64,000 nucleotides of DNA, from positions 113,534-177,533 of the forward strand of contig JAFYEM010000025.1 of the NCBI GenBank assembly GCA_017544265.1, in the 5' to 3' direction. The notes under the pieces are model-generated. The model saw nothing but the letters and a program-made list of their open reading frames with translations, was not told the DNA's origin and searched no databases. Shown here piece by piece: positions 24,020 through 32,937 of this stretch (position 1 is its first letter; each line of letters starts with the position of its first letter). Made by a program: the position numbers and the translations under genes. Source of the DNA: Bacteroidales bacterium (GTDB lineage: Bacteria > Bacteroidota > Bacteroidia > Bacteroidales > UBA932).

Positions 24020-25312
24020 TTACAAAGATACGGAAAATAAATTTTGTTTTGGAAGCCTTGTGGAAAATTTTGCGCTCAGTTTCCGGAAGTACGCGGACTC
24101 CCACTTGGAGAAGCGCGGGCCCTTCCAGGTGCTGGTGTTGGTCAGGAAAATCCAGGTTTCACCGCCGGGATAGCGCTTGACTATCGCAGTGGTTCCGCCG
24201 AACGAACCTGTCCTGGTCCATTCCCCGTCTTCCTTGCAGTCCACCCAGCCGAGCGGGAAGGAGTCAGGACTCTCCTGCCAGGTCATTGTCGCTACGCTTT
24301 TACCGGAGATGATATCAGGGGTAAGGGCGTCTCCGTCTATGCTGGCGACTACTTTCGCGAGTTCCACTGCGGAGCATACCCAGGCGCCGGCGCCCTGCAG
24401 CGCGGCGAGATTGTTTCCTCCGTAGCATTTGGGCACCAGATTTCCGCTTCCGGTGTATTCCGGGACATCTTCGCTGTCTTTGTGCATGTAGTAGCGGGCC
24501 TCTCCCGGGAGCCTGTCTTCCAGGTAATTCCCGGCAATATGGAAATCAGTGCAGCCGCAGGCGTGGAAAACCTGCTCCTGCATGAACTGCTCATAGGTCT
24601 GGCCGGAAATTTTCTCAATTATCATGGAGAGCACCAGGTAGCCGAAATTGGAATAGTAATGCGAGGTGCCGGGCTGAAAATCGAGCTGGTAGCGGAGCTG
24701 TTTCTCGACCATGGTTTCAGAGGCGGGCGGTTCCGCAAGTCCGTGCTGCCGCATCAGGGACAGGGTGGAGAACATCGGGTCGCCGTATTTCCGGACAAAC
24801 CCAGCCTGGTGCCGCAGCAGGTGCTCCACTGTAATCTGCCGCTGGCAGGCGTAGTGAGTCTTGTATTCCGGAAGTATCCCGGCGGGGCCGAAAACGGTAT
24901 CGGTCAGGGCGAGTCTGTTATCCTCGACCAGTTTCATGATTCCGACTGCGGTCATCAGTTTTGAAACTGACGCAATTCTCATAAGCGTGCCGGGAGTCAT
25001 CTCGCTGCCTTCTTCCTTGTCTGCCCAGCCGTAGCCTTTGGCATAGAGCAGAGAATCGCCGCGGATAATGGCGAGAGCGCCTCCGCGAAGGTCCCAGTAG
25101 CGCATGAAACTGTCTATGCTGTGGTCCATGCGGGATAGTTCCGGCCTCTGGGACATTTCATTGGTGATTAGAGTGTTGAGCCCTTCGGGACGGGAAGGCA
25201 CCTCGGGGCCCGGGGCAGGCTCTTTTCCCCGGCACAGCAGGCAGCACAGAATCAGCACCAGCGCAGCAGCCGTGATAGAAACTATCCTTTGCTTATTCAG
25301 AATTATCCTCAT
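24020..25312 (-). CDS. Beta-lactamase-class-C-like serine hydrolase
   Basis: A 430-residue exported protein with an N-terminal hydrophobic segment (about 11-27) that may be a signal anchor or lipoprotein signal (LILCCLLC). The penicillin-binding fold motifs are visible: SVSK (nucleophile Ser and Lys, near 116-119), YSN in HYYSNFGYLVLSMIIEKI near 217, and a C-terminal RTGSFGGT in the KTG position. Such proteins include esterases and D-amino-acid peptidases; true beta-lactamase activity should not be assumed. It lies three bases after the MATE gene. Confidence 0.88.
   Translation of the reverse strand: MRIILNKQRIVSITAAALVLILCCLLCRGKEPAPGPEVPSRPEGLNTLITNEMSQRPELSRMDHSIDSFMRYWDLRGGALAIIRGDSLLYAKGYGWADKEEGSEMTPGTLMRIASVSKLMTAVGIMKLVEDNRLALTDTVFGPAGILPEYKTHYACQRQITVEHLLRHQAGFVRKYGDPMFSTLSLMRQHGLAEPPASETMVEKQLRYQLDFQPGTSHYYSNFGYLVLSMIIEKISGQTYEQFMQEQVFHACGCTDFHIAGNYLEDRLPGEARYYMHKDSEDVPEYTGSGNLVPKCYGGNNLAALQGAGAWVCSAVELAKVVASIDGDALTPDIISGKSVATMTWQESPDSFPLGWVDCKEDGEWTRTGSFGGTTAIVKRYPGGETWIFLTNTSTWKGPRFSKWESAYFRKLSAKFSTRLPKQNLFSVSL
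24023..24030 (-). promoter_or_regulatory. -7 box for the 23996 nucleotidyltransferase
   Basis: TATCTTTG on the minus strand matches TAnnTTTG and lies 27 bases before the ATG, inside the last codons of the upstream serine hydrolase gene. Confidence 0.45.
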
Positions 25313-25315
25313 AAC

Positions 25316-26740
25316 CTAATCGACGTCAAAGACTTTTGCTCCGTCGCTGCCGATATCCGAAGGATTGTCGCCGTCGGACATCCTGGAGAGTTTGCGGAGC
25401 AGGATTATTGCGAGAATCCCGGTGGTGATGGAGGACAGCAGGTCGGACACCGGGAAAGACAGCCAGACACCCAGCACTGAGTCTGTCCACAGGGGAAGCA
25501 GCCATACGCAGGGCAGCAGGAAAAGGAGCTGCCTGGTGAGGGACAGGAAGATGGATTTGCGTACCATTCCAAGGCACTGGAAAAGATTGGTCGTGACCAT
25601 CTGGAAGCCGACTATCGGAAAAATGATATTCATCGCGAGCAGCCCCCTGGCCGCTATTTCGCGGAGTTCCTGATCTGATGTGAATATTCCGACTGCCGCT
25701 TTGTTGAAAAAGACTGATACCACGAAGCCGATGCTGGTCACTATGGTGCCCCATATCGCCGTGAGTACATAGACCTCGCGGACTCTGGAATACTGCCTCG
25801 CACCATAGTTGTAGCCTGCAATCGGCTGCATGCCCTGGTTGAAGCCCATCACGATCATCAGGAACATGAAGGTTATCCGGTTGACTATCCCGTAGGCCCC
25901 GATGGCGAGGTCGCCGCCGTAGCGGAACATCTGTTTGTTGATGAACACCACCACGAGGCAGCTTGCCAGGTTCATCAGGAAGGGACCCATGCCGATGGAG
26001 AGCGATTCTCCGGCTATTTTCCAATCCAGACGGAAAACAGTGCCGGGCTCTACGTGGAGGAATTTCCGGCGGTCGAAGAAGTAATGCAGAGTGTAGGCGA
26101 GCGCCATCGCCTGGCAGAGCACCGTAGCTATAGCCGCGCCCTTGATGCCCATCCCAAGCACGAAAATGAACACAGGGTCCAGAATAGCGTTCGAGCCGAC
26201 CGTGAAAAGCGTGAGTCCCATGGCCATTGTCGGATTGCCGGAGGAACGGATAACGCTGTTAAGGCCGAAATACAGGTGGGTGACAATGTTCCCGAGAGCA
26301 ATTATGGTCATATAGTCCCGGGCATAGGGTAGAGTATTGTCGCTGGCGCCGAAAAAGCGCAGCACAGGGTCCATGAAAACGAGGGCGAAAACGGTGAATA
26401 TGGCTCCTACAATGATGTTCAGGGTAATTTCGTTTGCAAGAACCTTGTTGGCGCCTTCGTATTTTTTCTGTCCCAGGAGGACGGAAATCATGGTCGCGGC
26501 GCCCACTCCGACCAGAGTTCCCAGCGCTGTGGAAATATTCATCAGCGGGAAAGTAACCGCGAGGCCGGAAATGGCCAGCGGCCCGGCACCCGGAATGTGG
26601 CCGATGAAGATGCTGTCCACCATATTGTAAAGGGAGGACGCGGTCATGGCTATTATTGCGGGGATTGCGTAGCCCCTCAGCAGCGGACCAATCTTTTTAG
26701 TGCCAAGTTCGGTTGGAACATAGATTCCGGGAGCGGCCAT
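25316..26740 (-). CDS. MATE-family multidrug/cation efflux protein
   Basis: A 474-residue protein with about twelve membrane helices in two homologous halves. Family features include LLRGYAIPAIIAMTASSLYNMVDSIFIG at the start and GFNQGMQPIAGYNYGARQY in the middle. MATE proteins export organic cations or metabolites using Na+ or H+ gradients; the substrate cannot be told. It sits one base after the FKBP gene and three bases before the serine hydrolase in the same run. Confidence 0.92.
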   Translation of the reverse strand: MAAPGIYVPTELGTKKIGPLLRGYAIPAIIAMTASSLYNMVDSIFIGHIPGAGPLAISGLAVTFPLMNISTALGTLVGVGAATMISVLLGQKKYEGANKVLANEITLNIIVGAIFTVFALVFMDPVLRFFGASDNTLPYARDYMTIIALGNIVTHLYFGLNSVIRSSGNPTMAMGLTLFTVGSNAILDPVFIFVLGMGIKGAAIATVLCQAMALAYTLHYFFDRRKFLHVEPGTVFRLDWKIAGESLSIGMGPFLMNLASCLVVVFINKQMFRYGGDLAIGAYGIVNRITFMFLMIVMGFNQGMQPIAGYNYGARQYSRVREVYVLTAIWGTIVTSIGFVVSVFFNKAAVGIFTSDQELREIAARGLLAMNIIFPIVGFQMVTTNLFQCLGMVRKSIFLSLTRQLLFLLPCVWLLPLWTDSVLGVWLSFPVSDLLSSITTGILAIILLRKLSRMSDGDNPSDIGSDGAKVFDVD

Positions 26741-26741
26741 T

Positions 26742-27791
26742 TTATTCCTCCACTATATCTATGTCGAAGCACAGTGGGGAGTAGGGCGGAATGTAGGGGT
26801 AAGAACCGGAATTTCCGTAACCCAGGGGGGAGAAGAAAGTGAATCTTGCACTCTCTCCCTTATGCATCATGAACACTCCCGCCTTGAATCCGGAGATGAG
26901 GTCAGATTCGTAGTCACCCATTGTAATCTTGCTCCAGTCTTCGTCAAGGTTGACTTTCACTGGAGAATAGTCCTCGTCAGGGTCGAAAATCTTGTATTTT
27001 ATGGCAGTGTCGGCGACGTTAGTGTCGAAGATTCCGCCGTCTTCAATCCTCCTTGCGGTGTAGTTGATTTTGATGCTTGAACTTGTCTCGGGTTTCTCTG
27101 CATCCGGAGGAAGCAGTTTGGAATAGAAATAGAAGCCTCTTTTCCCGAGTTCCTCATCGCCGGCGTAATATGTCGAATCGACGCCAGCCATATACTTTTG
27201 AGAATAGTCCTCGAGCATGTCTATCTGGCGCTGTATGACATCATTGACGGCACCCACAAGGGTGATGCGGTACACGCAGGCGTCAGTGTCGGTTTCCTTT
27301 TTCTTGTATTCCTTCTCGCTGTCCTTCTGCTCGCTGGTCATAAGCCAGGCCGGAACCGCGATAATCCTGGTGCCGCCGATTTTCATGCCCTCCATGCCTT
27401 CCCGTATGCCTTCCATAGAGGTCAGGCGGGGCCAGGCGAAAACGCCGTAGAACGCGGTCTTTTCATAGGAGCCGATCCTCTTGGCGACATCCTCGATATT
27501 CGTTGACAGGACATCCCCGTCCAGTTCTTCGCGAATGTAGTGCACCAGGGCGCAGGGTTTGTCGTTAAAGTCCCAGTCCTCCGTGCCTATGACTTCGTCT
27601 TTGAGTATATATGTGCCGAAACCGACGCGGCGGGCGTCCGGATAGACCTTATAGACATTCTTCTGCGCGGCAATCCAGGCTTCGAAATCCTGCTCTCTGG
27701 AGCTATAGTCCGCGATGGACTCTTTCTTGCAGCCGGGCAGAAGCATCAGCGCGGCGGCGATAATATATGCGAGTTTCTTCATTTTCATCAT
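26742..27791 (-). CDS. FKBP-type peptidyl-prolyl isomerase lipoprotein, long form
   Basis: About 349 residues from the ATG at 27791, which overlaps the stop of the short FKBP gene (ATGA). It is a lipoprotein with lipobox LLPGC. The N-terminal part is divergent. The C-terminal domain (about 245-349) is FKBP-like, with ITMGDYESDLISGFKAGVFMMHKGESARFTFFSPLGYGNSG and the closing IPPYSPLCFDIDIVE. It may assist folding of envelope proteins; divergence at active-site positions means isomerase activity is not certain. Confidence 0.82.
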   Translation of the reverse strand: MMKMKKLAYIIAAALMLLPGCKKESIADYSSREQDFEAWIAAQKNVYKVYPDARRVGFGTYILKDEVIGTEDWDFNDKPCALVHYIREELDGDVLSTNIEDVAKRIGSYEKTAFYGVFAWPRLTSMEGIREGMEGMKIGGTRIIAVPAWLMTSEQKDSEKEYKKKETDTDACVYRITLVGAVNDVIQRQIDMLEDYSQKYMAGVDSTYYAGDEELGKRGFYFYSKLLPPDAEKPETSSSIKINYTARRIEDGGIFDTNVADTAIKYKIFDPDEDYSPVKVNLDEDWSKITMGDYESDLISGFKAGVFMMHKGESARFTFFSPLGYGNSGSYPYIPPYSPLCFDIDIVEE

Positions 27792-28330
27792 TCGTTTGAG
27801 AAGGACTCCACCCAAATGTGATAGACCAGTGCGGACTTTGCAGGAATCATGCCGAAATTCTTCTCTCCATAGCCATATTTTCCGGAAAAGAGTATGTAGT
27901 ACTCTCCGCCGGCCTTGACTCCGAGAAGTCCGTTGCGAAGACCTTCCAGAAGGTTCTTGTCATTCTGTTTCACCGTTTCGACCTCGTAATCACCTTCACT
28001 TATTTTCCAGCCGGATGCTTCAGCGAGGTCCTGCTTGTTGGTGGCGAACATATTCGAGGCATTCACGGAACTGCCGCTGAGGATGTAGCCGGCGTAGTAG
28101 AAAGAAACTGTTCCGCCGGTGTCCAGGGAATCTTTGGTGGAGCCGTCGGTGGCTACGGCAACCCTGGTGGAGCCGCCGTTATAAACCACGTATGCCGTCT
28201 CGTCGGAGGACTGGATGGCTTTTACGAATGCCTCTATCTTGCTCTCCTGCTGGTCGTAGGTAAGCTGGAGGGCCTGTTTGGTGCAGGAAAACGCAAGCGC
28301 GGCGAGAATTATCGGAAGCAGCTTTTTCAT
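27788..28330 (-). CDS. FKBP-type peptidyl-prolyl isomerase lipoprotein, short form
   Basis: About 180 residues from the ATG at 28330, which overlaps the stop of the phosphoesterase gene (ATGA) and begins a lipoprotein signal (MKKLLPIILAALAFSC). The longer open frame to 28462 is Arg-rich and lies within the upstream gene, so it is rejected. The C-terminal half is FKBP-like: LLEGLRNGLLGVKAGGEYYI, FSGKYGYGEKNFGMIPAKSAL and VYHIWVES. The tandem with the long FKBP gene suggests duplication and divergence. Confidence 0.82.
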   Translation of the reverse strand: MKKLLPIILAALAFSCTKQALQLTYDQQESKIEAFVKAIQSSDETAYVVYNGGSTRVAVATDGSTKDSLDTGGTVSFYYAGYILSGSSVNASNMFATNKQDLAEASGWKISEGDYEVETVKQNDKNLLEGLRNGLLGVKAGGEYYILFSGKYGYGEKNFGMIPAKSALVYHIWVESFSNE

Positions 28331-29361
28331 GCAAAAAATTCTTTTGAGATTCTTTCCAGCAGCTCCTTTGCCGCTTTCTCGCTGGGACGGCCGTCCGGAA
28401 AATGCATCTTTCCGCCGGCGGCGTTTTCGTGCCCGCCTCCGTCGAAGTACCTGGCCGCACATTCCTGGGCCGAGACGCCTTTCTTCGAACGGATGGACAC
28501 CCTGAAGTAGTCGTGTTCTTCTTTGAGGAAGATGCTCATGCGGACTCTGTCGATGGACAGCGGAATGTTTACAAGTCCCTCAGTGTCACCTTCTTCCATG
28601 CCGAATTTGTCCTGCATCTTCTTGGTCAGTATGATATAGGACATTCCCTCCGGGGTGATGACCATGTTCGCACTCTCAAGATAGCCCATCAGCCGGACCC
28701 GGGCTTCGCGGCCCCTTTCGTAGAGTTTGGAGAGTATGGCGTCGCGGTCCACCCCGGCTTCCAGAAGGTCGGAAGCCATGCGCAGGGTAGCAGGAGTCGT
28801 GGAATTGGTGAAATTGTTGGTGTCCGTGGTGAGTCCCGTCATCATGGCTTCGGCGCAGTGAAGCGGCAGCTTGTGGGCGTTTCCGCGTATATCGGGCATC
28901 GCCATCAGCACGCCGAAAAGGACTTCCGCGGTGGATGACATCTCGGGATAGGAGAAAACTATGTCGAAAAGTTCCGACATGGGCCCAAGATGATGGTCTA
29001 TGAGGACTTTTGTCGCTGTCGATGCGTCCAGTTCTTCGCCGATTCCCTCGGCGCGGTAGAAGCCGTTTCCGTCCAGCATTATCAGGGTATCGGCCTCTTC
29101 TATCAGCTGGATGGCCTTCTCGCGGTTGCGGGAGGCATATACAGTCGTGGCTTTGTCGTCGTCGGAGAATATGAAATCCAGCGAGGTGCCGGCGGAATCG
29201 GGCAGGATAATTGTCGCGTCCACCCGGCGGACATCCTTCAGATAGGAACGCATTGCGGCACAGGAGCCCAGCGCATCTCCGTCCGGATGGGCGTGCGCAG
29301 TAATCACGACCTTTCGGGCGAAGGTGAACAGCGAATCTATCTGAGAAAGGCTTTCGTTCAT
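28327..29361 (-). CDS. DHH/DHHA1 phosphoesterase (NrnA-like oligoribonuclease/pAp phosphatase)
   Basis: A 344-residue protein with the DHH-family metal motifs: ITAHAHPDGDALGS near 20-33, a LIMLDGNGFYRAEGI segment, and VLIDHHLGP near 118-126. The C-terminal DHHA1 domain includes VSIRSKKGVSAQECAARYFDGGGHENAAGGKM. NrnA proteins degrade nanoRNAs and 3'-phosphoadenosine 5'-phosphate; some relatives cleave cyclic dinucleotides, and sequence alone does not separate these. It is the first gene of a seven-gene minus-strand run. Confidence 0.9.
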   Translation of the reverse strand: MNESLSQIDSLFTFARKVVITAHAHPDGDALGSCAAMRSYLKDVRRVDATIILPDSAGTSLDFIFSDDDKATTVYASRNREKAIQLIEEADTLIMLDGNGFYRAEGIGEELDASTATKVLIDHHLGPMSELFDIVFSYPEMSSTAEVLFGVLMAMPDIRGNAHKLPLHCAEAMMTGLTTDTNNFTNSTTPATLRMASDLLEAGVDRDAILSKLYERGREARVRLMGYLESANMVITPEGMSYIILTKKMQDKFGMEEGDTEGLVNIPLSIDRVRMSIFLKEEHDYFRVSIRSKKGVSAQECAARYFDGGGHENAAGGKMHFPDGRPSEKAAKELLERISKEFFA

Positions 29362-29381
29362 TCGGCTGACTTTTCGAACTG

Positions 29382-29389
29382 CAAAATTA
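29382..29389 (-). promoter_or_regulatory. -7 box for the phosphoesterase-led run
   Basis: TAATTTTG on the minus strand fits TAnnTTTG, 20 bases before the ATG at 29361. It is back to back with the plus-strand promoter at 29400-29430. Confidence 0.55.
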
Positions 29390-29399
29390 CAAATTTATA

Positions 29400-29430
29400 T
29401 TGTATTTGATAAATCAATTTCATAACTTTG
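29400..29430 (+). promoter_or_regulatory. Promoter for the 29462 gene
   Basis: TTG at 29400-29402, a 20-base spacer and TAACTTTG at 29423-29430 fit the Bacteroides promoter; the ATG follows 31 bases downstream. Confidence 0.55.
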
Positions 29431-29461
29431 CAAGGATTTAGGAAAATAAAAACACATCATA

Positions 29462-30151
29462 ATGAAAAAACTCCTTAAAATTTGTGCTGAAATACTGCTG
29501 GCCGCTATTGCAGTTCTCCTCGTATGGCTCATTTACCGCAGCGTCATGAAGCCTGTCAACTTCAACAAGGAAAAAGCTGTCCGCGAGGCTGTGGCCATCC
29601 AGAGACTCAAGGATATCCGTGACCTTCAGGTTGCTTTCAAGGGCGTTACCGGCCGTTACACTGATTCCGTGGACTCGCTCGTAATGTTCTACAACGACGG
29701 CAAGATGCAGGTCGTCATGCAGGTCGGTTCCCAGGACGACTCCATCGCCGTCGCGAATACCGCCGCCATCCGCAAGAAAAACCGCAAAATTACCAATGAG
29801 CAGCTGCTCGATCTCTACCAGCAGGGCCAGAATCTGGTGTTCTCCATCGCGACACCCATTGCCGTGAAGGACACTCTGTTCAGCCACCGCAGCGATTTCA
29901 TTGCAGATTCACTTGTCTATATTCCCTTCTCCGGCGGACAGAAAGTCGAGATGGAATCCATCGTCAAGAAGGTTTCCGGCGTGGATGTCCCTCTGTTCGA
30001 GGCCCGGATGCCGTACAGGGCTCTGCTTAAGGGCATGGACAACCAGCTCCGTATCAATCTCGATGCTGACCGTGAGAACCAGAACAAATACACCGGACTC
30101 CAGGTGGGCAGCATTTCGGCACCTAACAACAATGCCGGCAACTGGGAGTAA
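29462..30151 (+). CDS. Conserved single-pass membrane protein of unknown function
   Basis: A 229-residue protein with one N-terminal membrane helix (about 8-26, CAEILLAAIAVLLVWLIYR) and a soluble remainder that would face the periplasm. A segment with AVREAVAIQRLKDIRDLQVAF, GRYTDSVDSLVMFYNDGK recalls the pilin/pseudopilin post-helix region, but there is no prepilin peptidase site. The C-terminal part contains YRALLKGMDNQLRINLDAD. It overlaps the DUF3822-like gene by one base. I do not recognise a named family. Confidence 0.75.
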   Translation: MKKLLKICAEILLAAIAVLLVWLIYRSVMKPVNFNKEKAVREAVAIQRLKDIRDLQVAFKGVTGRYTDSVDSLVMFYNDGKMQVVMQVGSQDDSIAVANTAAIRKKNRKITNEQLLDLYQQGQNLVFSIATPIAVKDTLFSHRSDFIADSLVYIPFSGGQKVEMESIVKKVSGVDVPLFEARMPYRALLKGMDNQLRINLDADRENQNKYTGLQVGSISAPNNNAGNWE

Positions 30152-30840
30152 TGGAGCCTCTTAAAGTCAATTCGATATCCATTCAGGTTTCCCTGAGTGG
30201 ATATTCTTTTACCGTCAATTCTGAGGGCAAGACCTTTTCTTCCCCCTGGCTCGGAGCTGATAAAATTTTTACGACCCCCGAGTTCCAGAAGCGCTATGAC
30301 GAGGTTGACATCTCTCTGCTGACACCCAAGTTCGTGCTCGTCCCGGAGCAGTTCTTTTCGGAGGAAAGGGCCCGCTCGCTGCTTTCCGAGACTGTTTCCC
30401 TGTCAGAAAGAGATGTGGTCTCCTATGTCCGTATTCCCGAATCCGCATCGGTCCTGCTGTTTTCTCCCACGATAGGGGAATCCCTTTCAAAGGTCATTTC
30501 CCAGACCGTGCTCACAACTTCCGGAGAAAGCGCCCCGGTGCTTCCGGAAATGTATTATATGCTGCGTACCATGGACAGCCTGCCGCAGTACAACAAGATA
30601 CTGGCATCCTATATGGACGGGCATCTGTATCTGGCAATAGCGGAAGGCCGCACGCTGCGTCTCTCGAATGTCTATGAGGCCCCGGATTTCACTACTGCCG
30701 AGTATTTTATTTTCCTTGCCCTGAGCAGCCTGCAACTCAACCCGGAGGTGTCCGTGGTTTCATTCCGTACCCCGCTGTCTCCCGACGAGGAAATGTCCCT
30801 GTACCGCTATTTTTCAAGCGTGGAGGTGCTATGCGCATAA
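30151..30840 (+). CDS. DUF3822-like protein
   Basis: A 229-residue soluble protein resembling the Bacteroidetes family DUF3822, whose genes commonly lie just upstream of rsmD. It has no signal peptide or membrane helix and no catalytic motif that I can see. It starts on the last base of the preceding stop and overlaps rsmD by 10 bases, so three genes are coupled. Function unknown. Confidence 0.75.
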   Translation: MEPLKVNSISIQVSLSGYSFTVNSEGKTFSSPWLGADKIFTTPEFQKRYDEVDISLLTPKFVLVPEQFFSEERARSLLSETVSLSERDVVSYVRIPESASVLLFSPTIGESLSKVISQTVLTTSGESAPVLPEMYYMLRTMDSLPQYNKILASYMDGHLYLAIAEGRTLRLSNVYEAPDFTTAEYFIFLALSSLQLNPEVSVVSFRTPLSPDEEMSLYRYFSSVEVLCA

Positions 30841-31361
30841 TCGGGGGCAGGCTCAGAGGGAAGACCATCAATCTTCCTGAGCGTTACGACGCGCGTCCTA
30901 CCACTGATTTTGCCAAGGAAGGCCTGTTCAACGTGCTTGACAATGAATATGAATTCCAGGACCTCAAGGTACTGGACCTTTTCGGCGGCACCGGTTCAAT
31001 CTCCTTCGAATTCGCTTCCCGCGGGGCCGCGAGAGTCTATACAGTCGAAATGGCCCGTGAAAGGGCGTCGTTCATAAGCCGTGAGGCGAGGCGACTCGGG
31101 CTTGACGCCGTGACCTGCGTCAGGGCGAACGTCTTTGACTTCCTGCCTCTGTGCCATGAGAAATTCGACCTCGTGTTCGCTGATCCGCCGTACGCACTGG
31201 AAGGACTTGAGACAATTCCTGACAAGGTTTTCGACGCTGATATCCTGCACCCCGAGTGCTATTTCATATTGGAACACGGGGACGAGCACTCGTTCAAGGC
31301 CCATCCCCGTTTCGTAAAGGAAAAAGTGTACGGTCGCGTACACCTTAGTTTTTTTATTTGA
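30831..31361 (+). CDS. rsmD: 16S rRNA (guanine966-N2)-methyltransferase RsmD
   Basis: A 176-residue methyltransferase of usual length. It begins MRIIGGRLRGKTINLPE and carries RPTTDFAKEGLFNVL, the SAM motif VLDLFGGTGSISFEF near 44-58 and the catalytic DPPYAL near 119. The family modifies G966 in the small-subunit RNA. Its end overlaps the convergent HerA-like gene by eight bases. Confidence 0.95.
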   Translation: MRIIGGRLRGKTINLPERYDARPTTDFAKEGLFNVLDNEYEFQDLKVLDLFGGTGSISFEFASRGAARVYTVEMARERASFISREARRLGLDAVTCVRANVFDFLPLCHEKFDLVFADPPYALEGLETIPDKVFDADILHPECYFILEHGDEHSFKAHPRFVKEKVYGRVHLSFFI

Positions 31362-32937
31362 TAAGACTTCCCAGGAGGCTGCGTGTAATAGTCCGGGTTG
31401 CGGCAGAAGTCGCGCTCTTGGTGACTTTCTGCGTGGTGGTCTTCTTCGATTTTGTCTTTGTGCCGGAAATCTTGTCCGATACGGCCGTGCCGACGCCGGC
31501 GGCAAGAACACCTGTCACCGCGGTGAGAACCGATTTCAGCACCTTGCTTCCAAGGCCGCCCTTCTTCTGTTTGGCGGCTTCCTTTTCCTGGGCTGCAGCA
31601 ATTTTCTGCTGCTCGGCGGCGGCAGCTGCCTCTTCAGCCTCGGCCTTCGCCTTTTCGCTTTCAGCGAGCAGAACCTCGAAGGCGCTTTCGCGGTCTATGA
31701 GATTGTCATAGCGGCCATAGAGCCTTGAAGAGCGGATAATCGACGTCCTTTCATCCGGGGTGATGGCTCCTATCTGGCTCAGAGGGAAGAGAATCTTCGC
31801 CCTTTCGACTATCGCAGGAGCACCTTTGGCATCCAGGAAGGAAACGAGGGCTTCGCCGGTTTCGAGGTTCATTATGGCGTCTGCGGTGTTGAATGAGGGG
31901 TTGGCGCGGAATGTCTCGGCAGCCGTCTTGACGGCCTTCTGGTCCTTGGGTGTATAGGCGCGGAGAGCGTGCTGAACCCTGTTTCCGAGCTGGCCGAGAA
32001 TGTTCTCGGGTATGTCGGTGGGGGACTGGGTGATGAAATAGATGCCCACGCCCTTGCTTCGGATGAGGCGGATGACTTGCTCGATCTTGTCGACCAGCGC
32101 CTTGGGCGTGTCGTCGAAGAGCATGTGGGCCTCGTCGAAGAAGAAAATGAGTTTCGGAAGGTCCATGTCGCCCACCTCGGGAAGAGTGGCGTAGAGTTCG
32201 GACATAAGCCAAAGCAGGAAGGTCGAGTAGAGTTTGGGCTGGAGCATCAGTTTATCCGCCGCAAGCACGTTCATTACACCCTTGCCGCCTTCGCACTGCA
32301 GAAGGTCATAGATATCGAAGGAAGGCTCGCCGAAGAATTTGTCGGCGCCCTGGTTCTCGAGAGTCAGGACCGCCCTCTGGATGGCGCCGACGCTGGCGGC
32401 GGTTATGTTGCCGTAGGTCGTGGTGTATTCTGAAGCGTGCTTGGAAACATAGTCCAGCATGGAACGCAGGTCTTTTATGTCTATAAGCAGAAGGCCCCTT
32501 TCATCAGCGATGCGGAAAACTATGTTAAGAATTCCGGTCTGGGTTTCGTTCAGCCCCATGAGGCGGGCAAGCAGGTCCGGTCCCATGTTGGAGATGGTGG
32601 AACGCATGGGATGTCCCTGCTCTCCGAAAACATCGAAGAAGCGCACCGGGCAGCTCTGGAACTGGGGATTCTCGATTTCGAATTCGGGCAGGCGTTTCTC
32701 TATGAAACCACTGAGGCGTCCGGGGCGGGAAATACCCGAGAGGTCGCCTTTCATATCGGCCATGAAGCAGGGGACTCCCGCCTGGCAGAAAGTTTCGGCA
32801 AGCACCTGCAGGGTGACGGTCTTTCCGGTACCGGTTGCTCCGGCGATGAGTCCGTGGCGGTTCGCCATTTTGCCCGTAATGCTTATCGGGCCGTTTTCCG
32901 AGTGGGCTACATAAAGCCCTCTTTCAGGGTCTAACAT
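31354..32937 (-). CDS. HerA-like ATPase (DUF853 type)
   Basis: A 527-residue P-loop ATPase. Walker A GATGTGKTVTLQVLAETF starts near residue 33, Walker B is LIFFFDEAHMLF near 270, and the SPTDIPENILGQLGNRVQHALRA segment is typical of the HerA/DUF853 group. The last 110 residues are a Glu/Ala/Lys-rich coiled coil then a Gly/Thr/Ser/Lys tail. HerA proteins pump DNA with NurA nuclease; DUF853 proteins usually lack NurA, and none is seen here, so the role is open. Its start overlaps the cstA stop by seven bases. Confidence 0.87.
   Translation of the reverse strand: MLDPERGLYVAHSENGPISITGKMANRHGLIAGATGTGKTVTLQVLAETFCQAGVPCFMADMKGDLSGISRPGRLSGFIEKRLPEFEIENPQFQSCPVRFFDVFGEQGHPMRSTISNMGPDLLARLMGLNETQTGILNIVFRIADERGLLLIDIKDLRSMLDYVSKHASEYTTTYGNITAASVGAIQRAVLTLENQGADKFFGEPSFDIYDLLQCEGGKGVMNVLAADKLMLQPKLYSTFLLWLMSELYATLPEVGDMDLPKLIFFFDEAHMLFDDTPKALVDKIEQVIRLIRSKGVGIYFITQSPTDIPENILGQLGNRVQHALRAYTPKDQKAVKTAAETFRANPSFNTADAIMNLETGEALVSFLDAKGAPAIVERAKILFPLSQIGAITPDERTSIIRSSRLYGRYDNLIDRESAFEVLLAESEKAKAEAEEAAAAAEQQKIAAAQEKEAAKQKKGGLGSKVLKSVLTAVTGVLAAGVGTAVSDKISGTKTKSKKTTTQKVTKSATSAATRTITRSLLGSLIK

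Noticed and set aside
24020-25312. Antibiotic-resistance beta-lactamase
   Set aside because: The motifs are those of the wide serine-hydrolase family; sequence gives no support for true beta-lactamase activity.
28331-28462. Longer N terminus for the short FKBP protein
   Set aside because: The extra 44 residues are Arg-rich and inside the phosphoesterase gene; the ATG at 28330 begins a clear lipoprotein signal.
31354-32937. HerA-type defence ATPase
   Set aside because: No nuclease, SIR2 or DUF4297 partner is present; the neighbours are metabolic and housekeeping genes, so a defence role is not supported.
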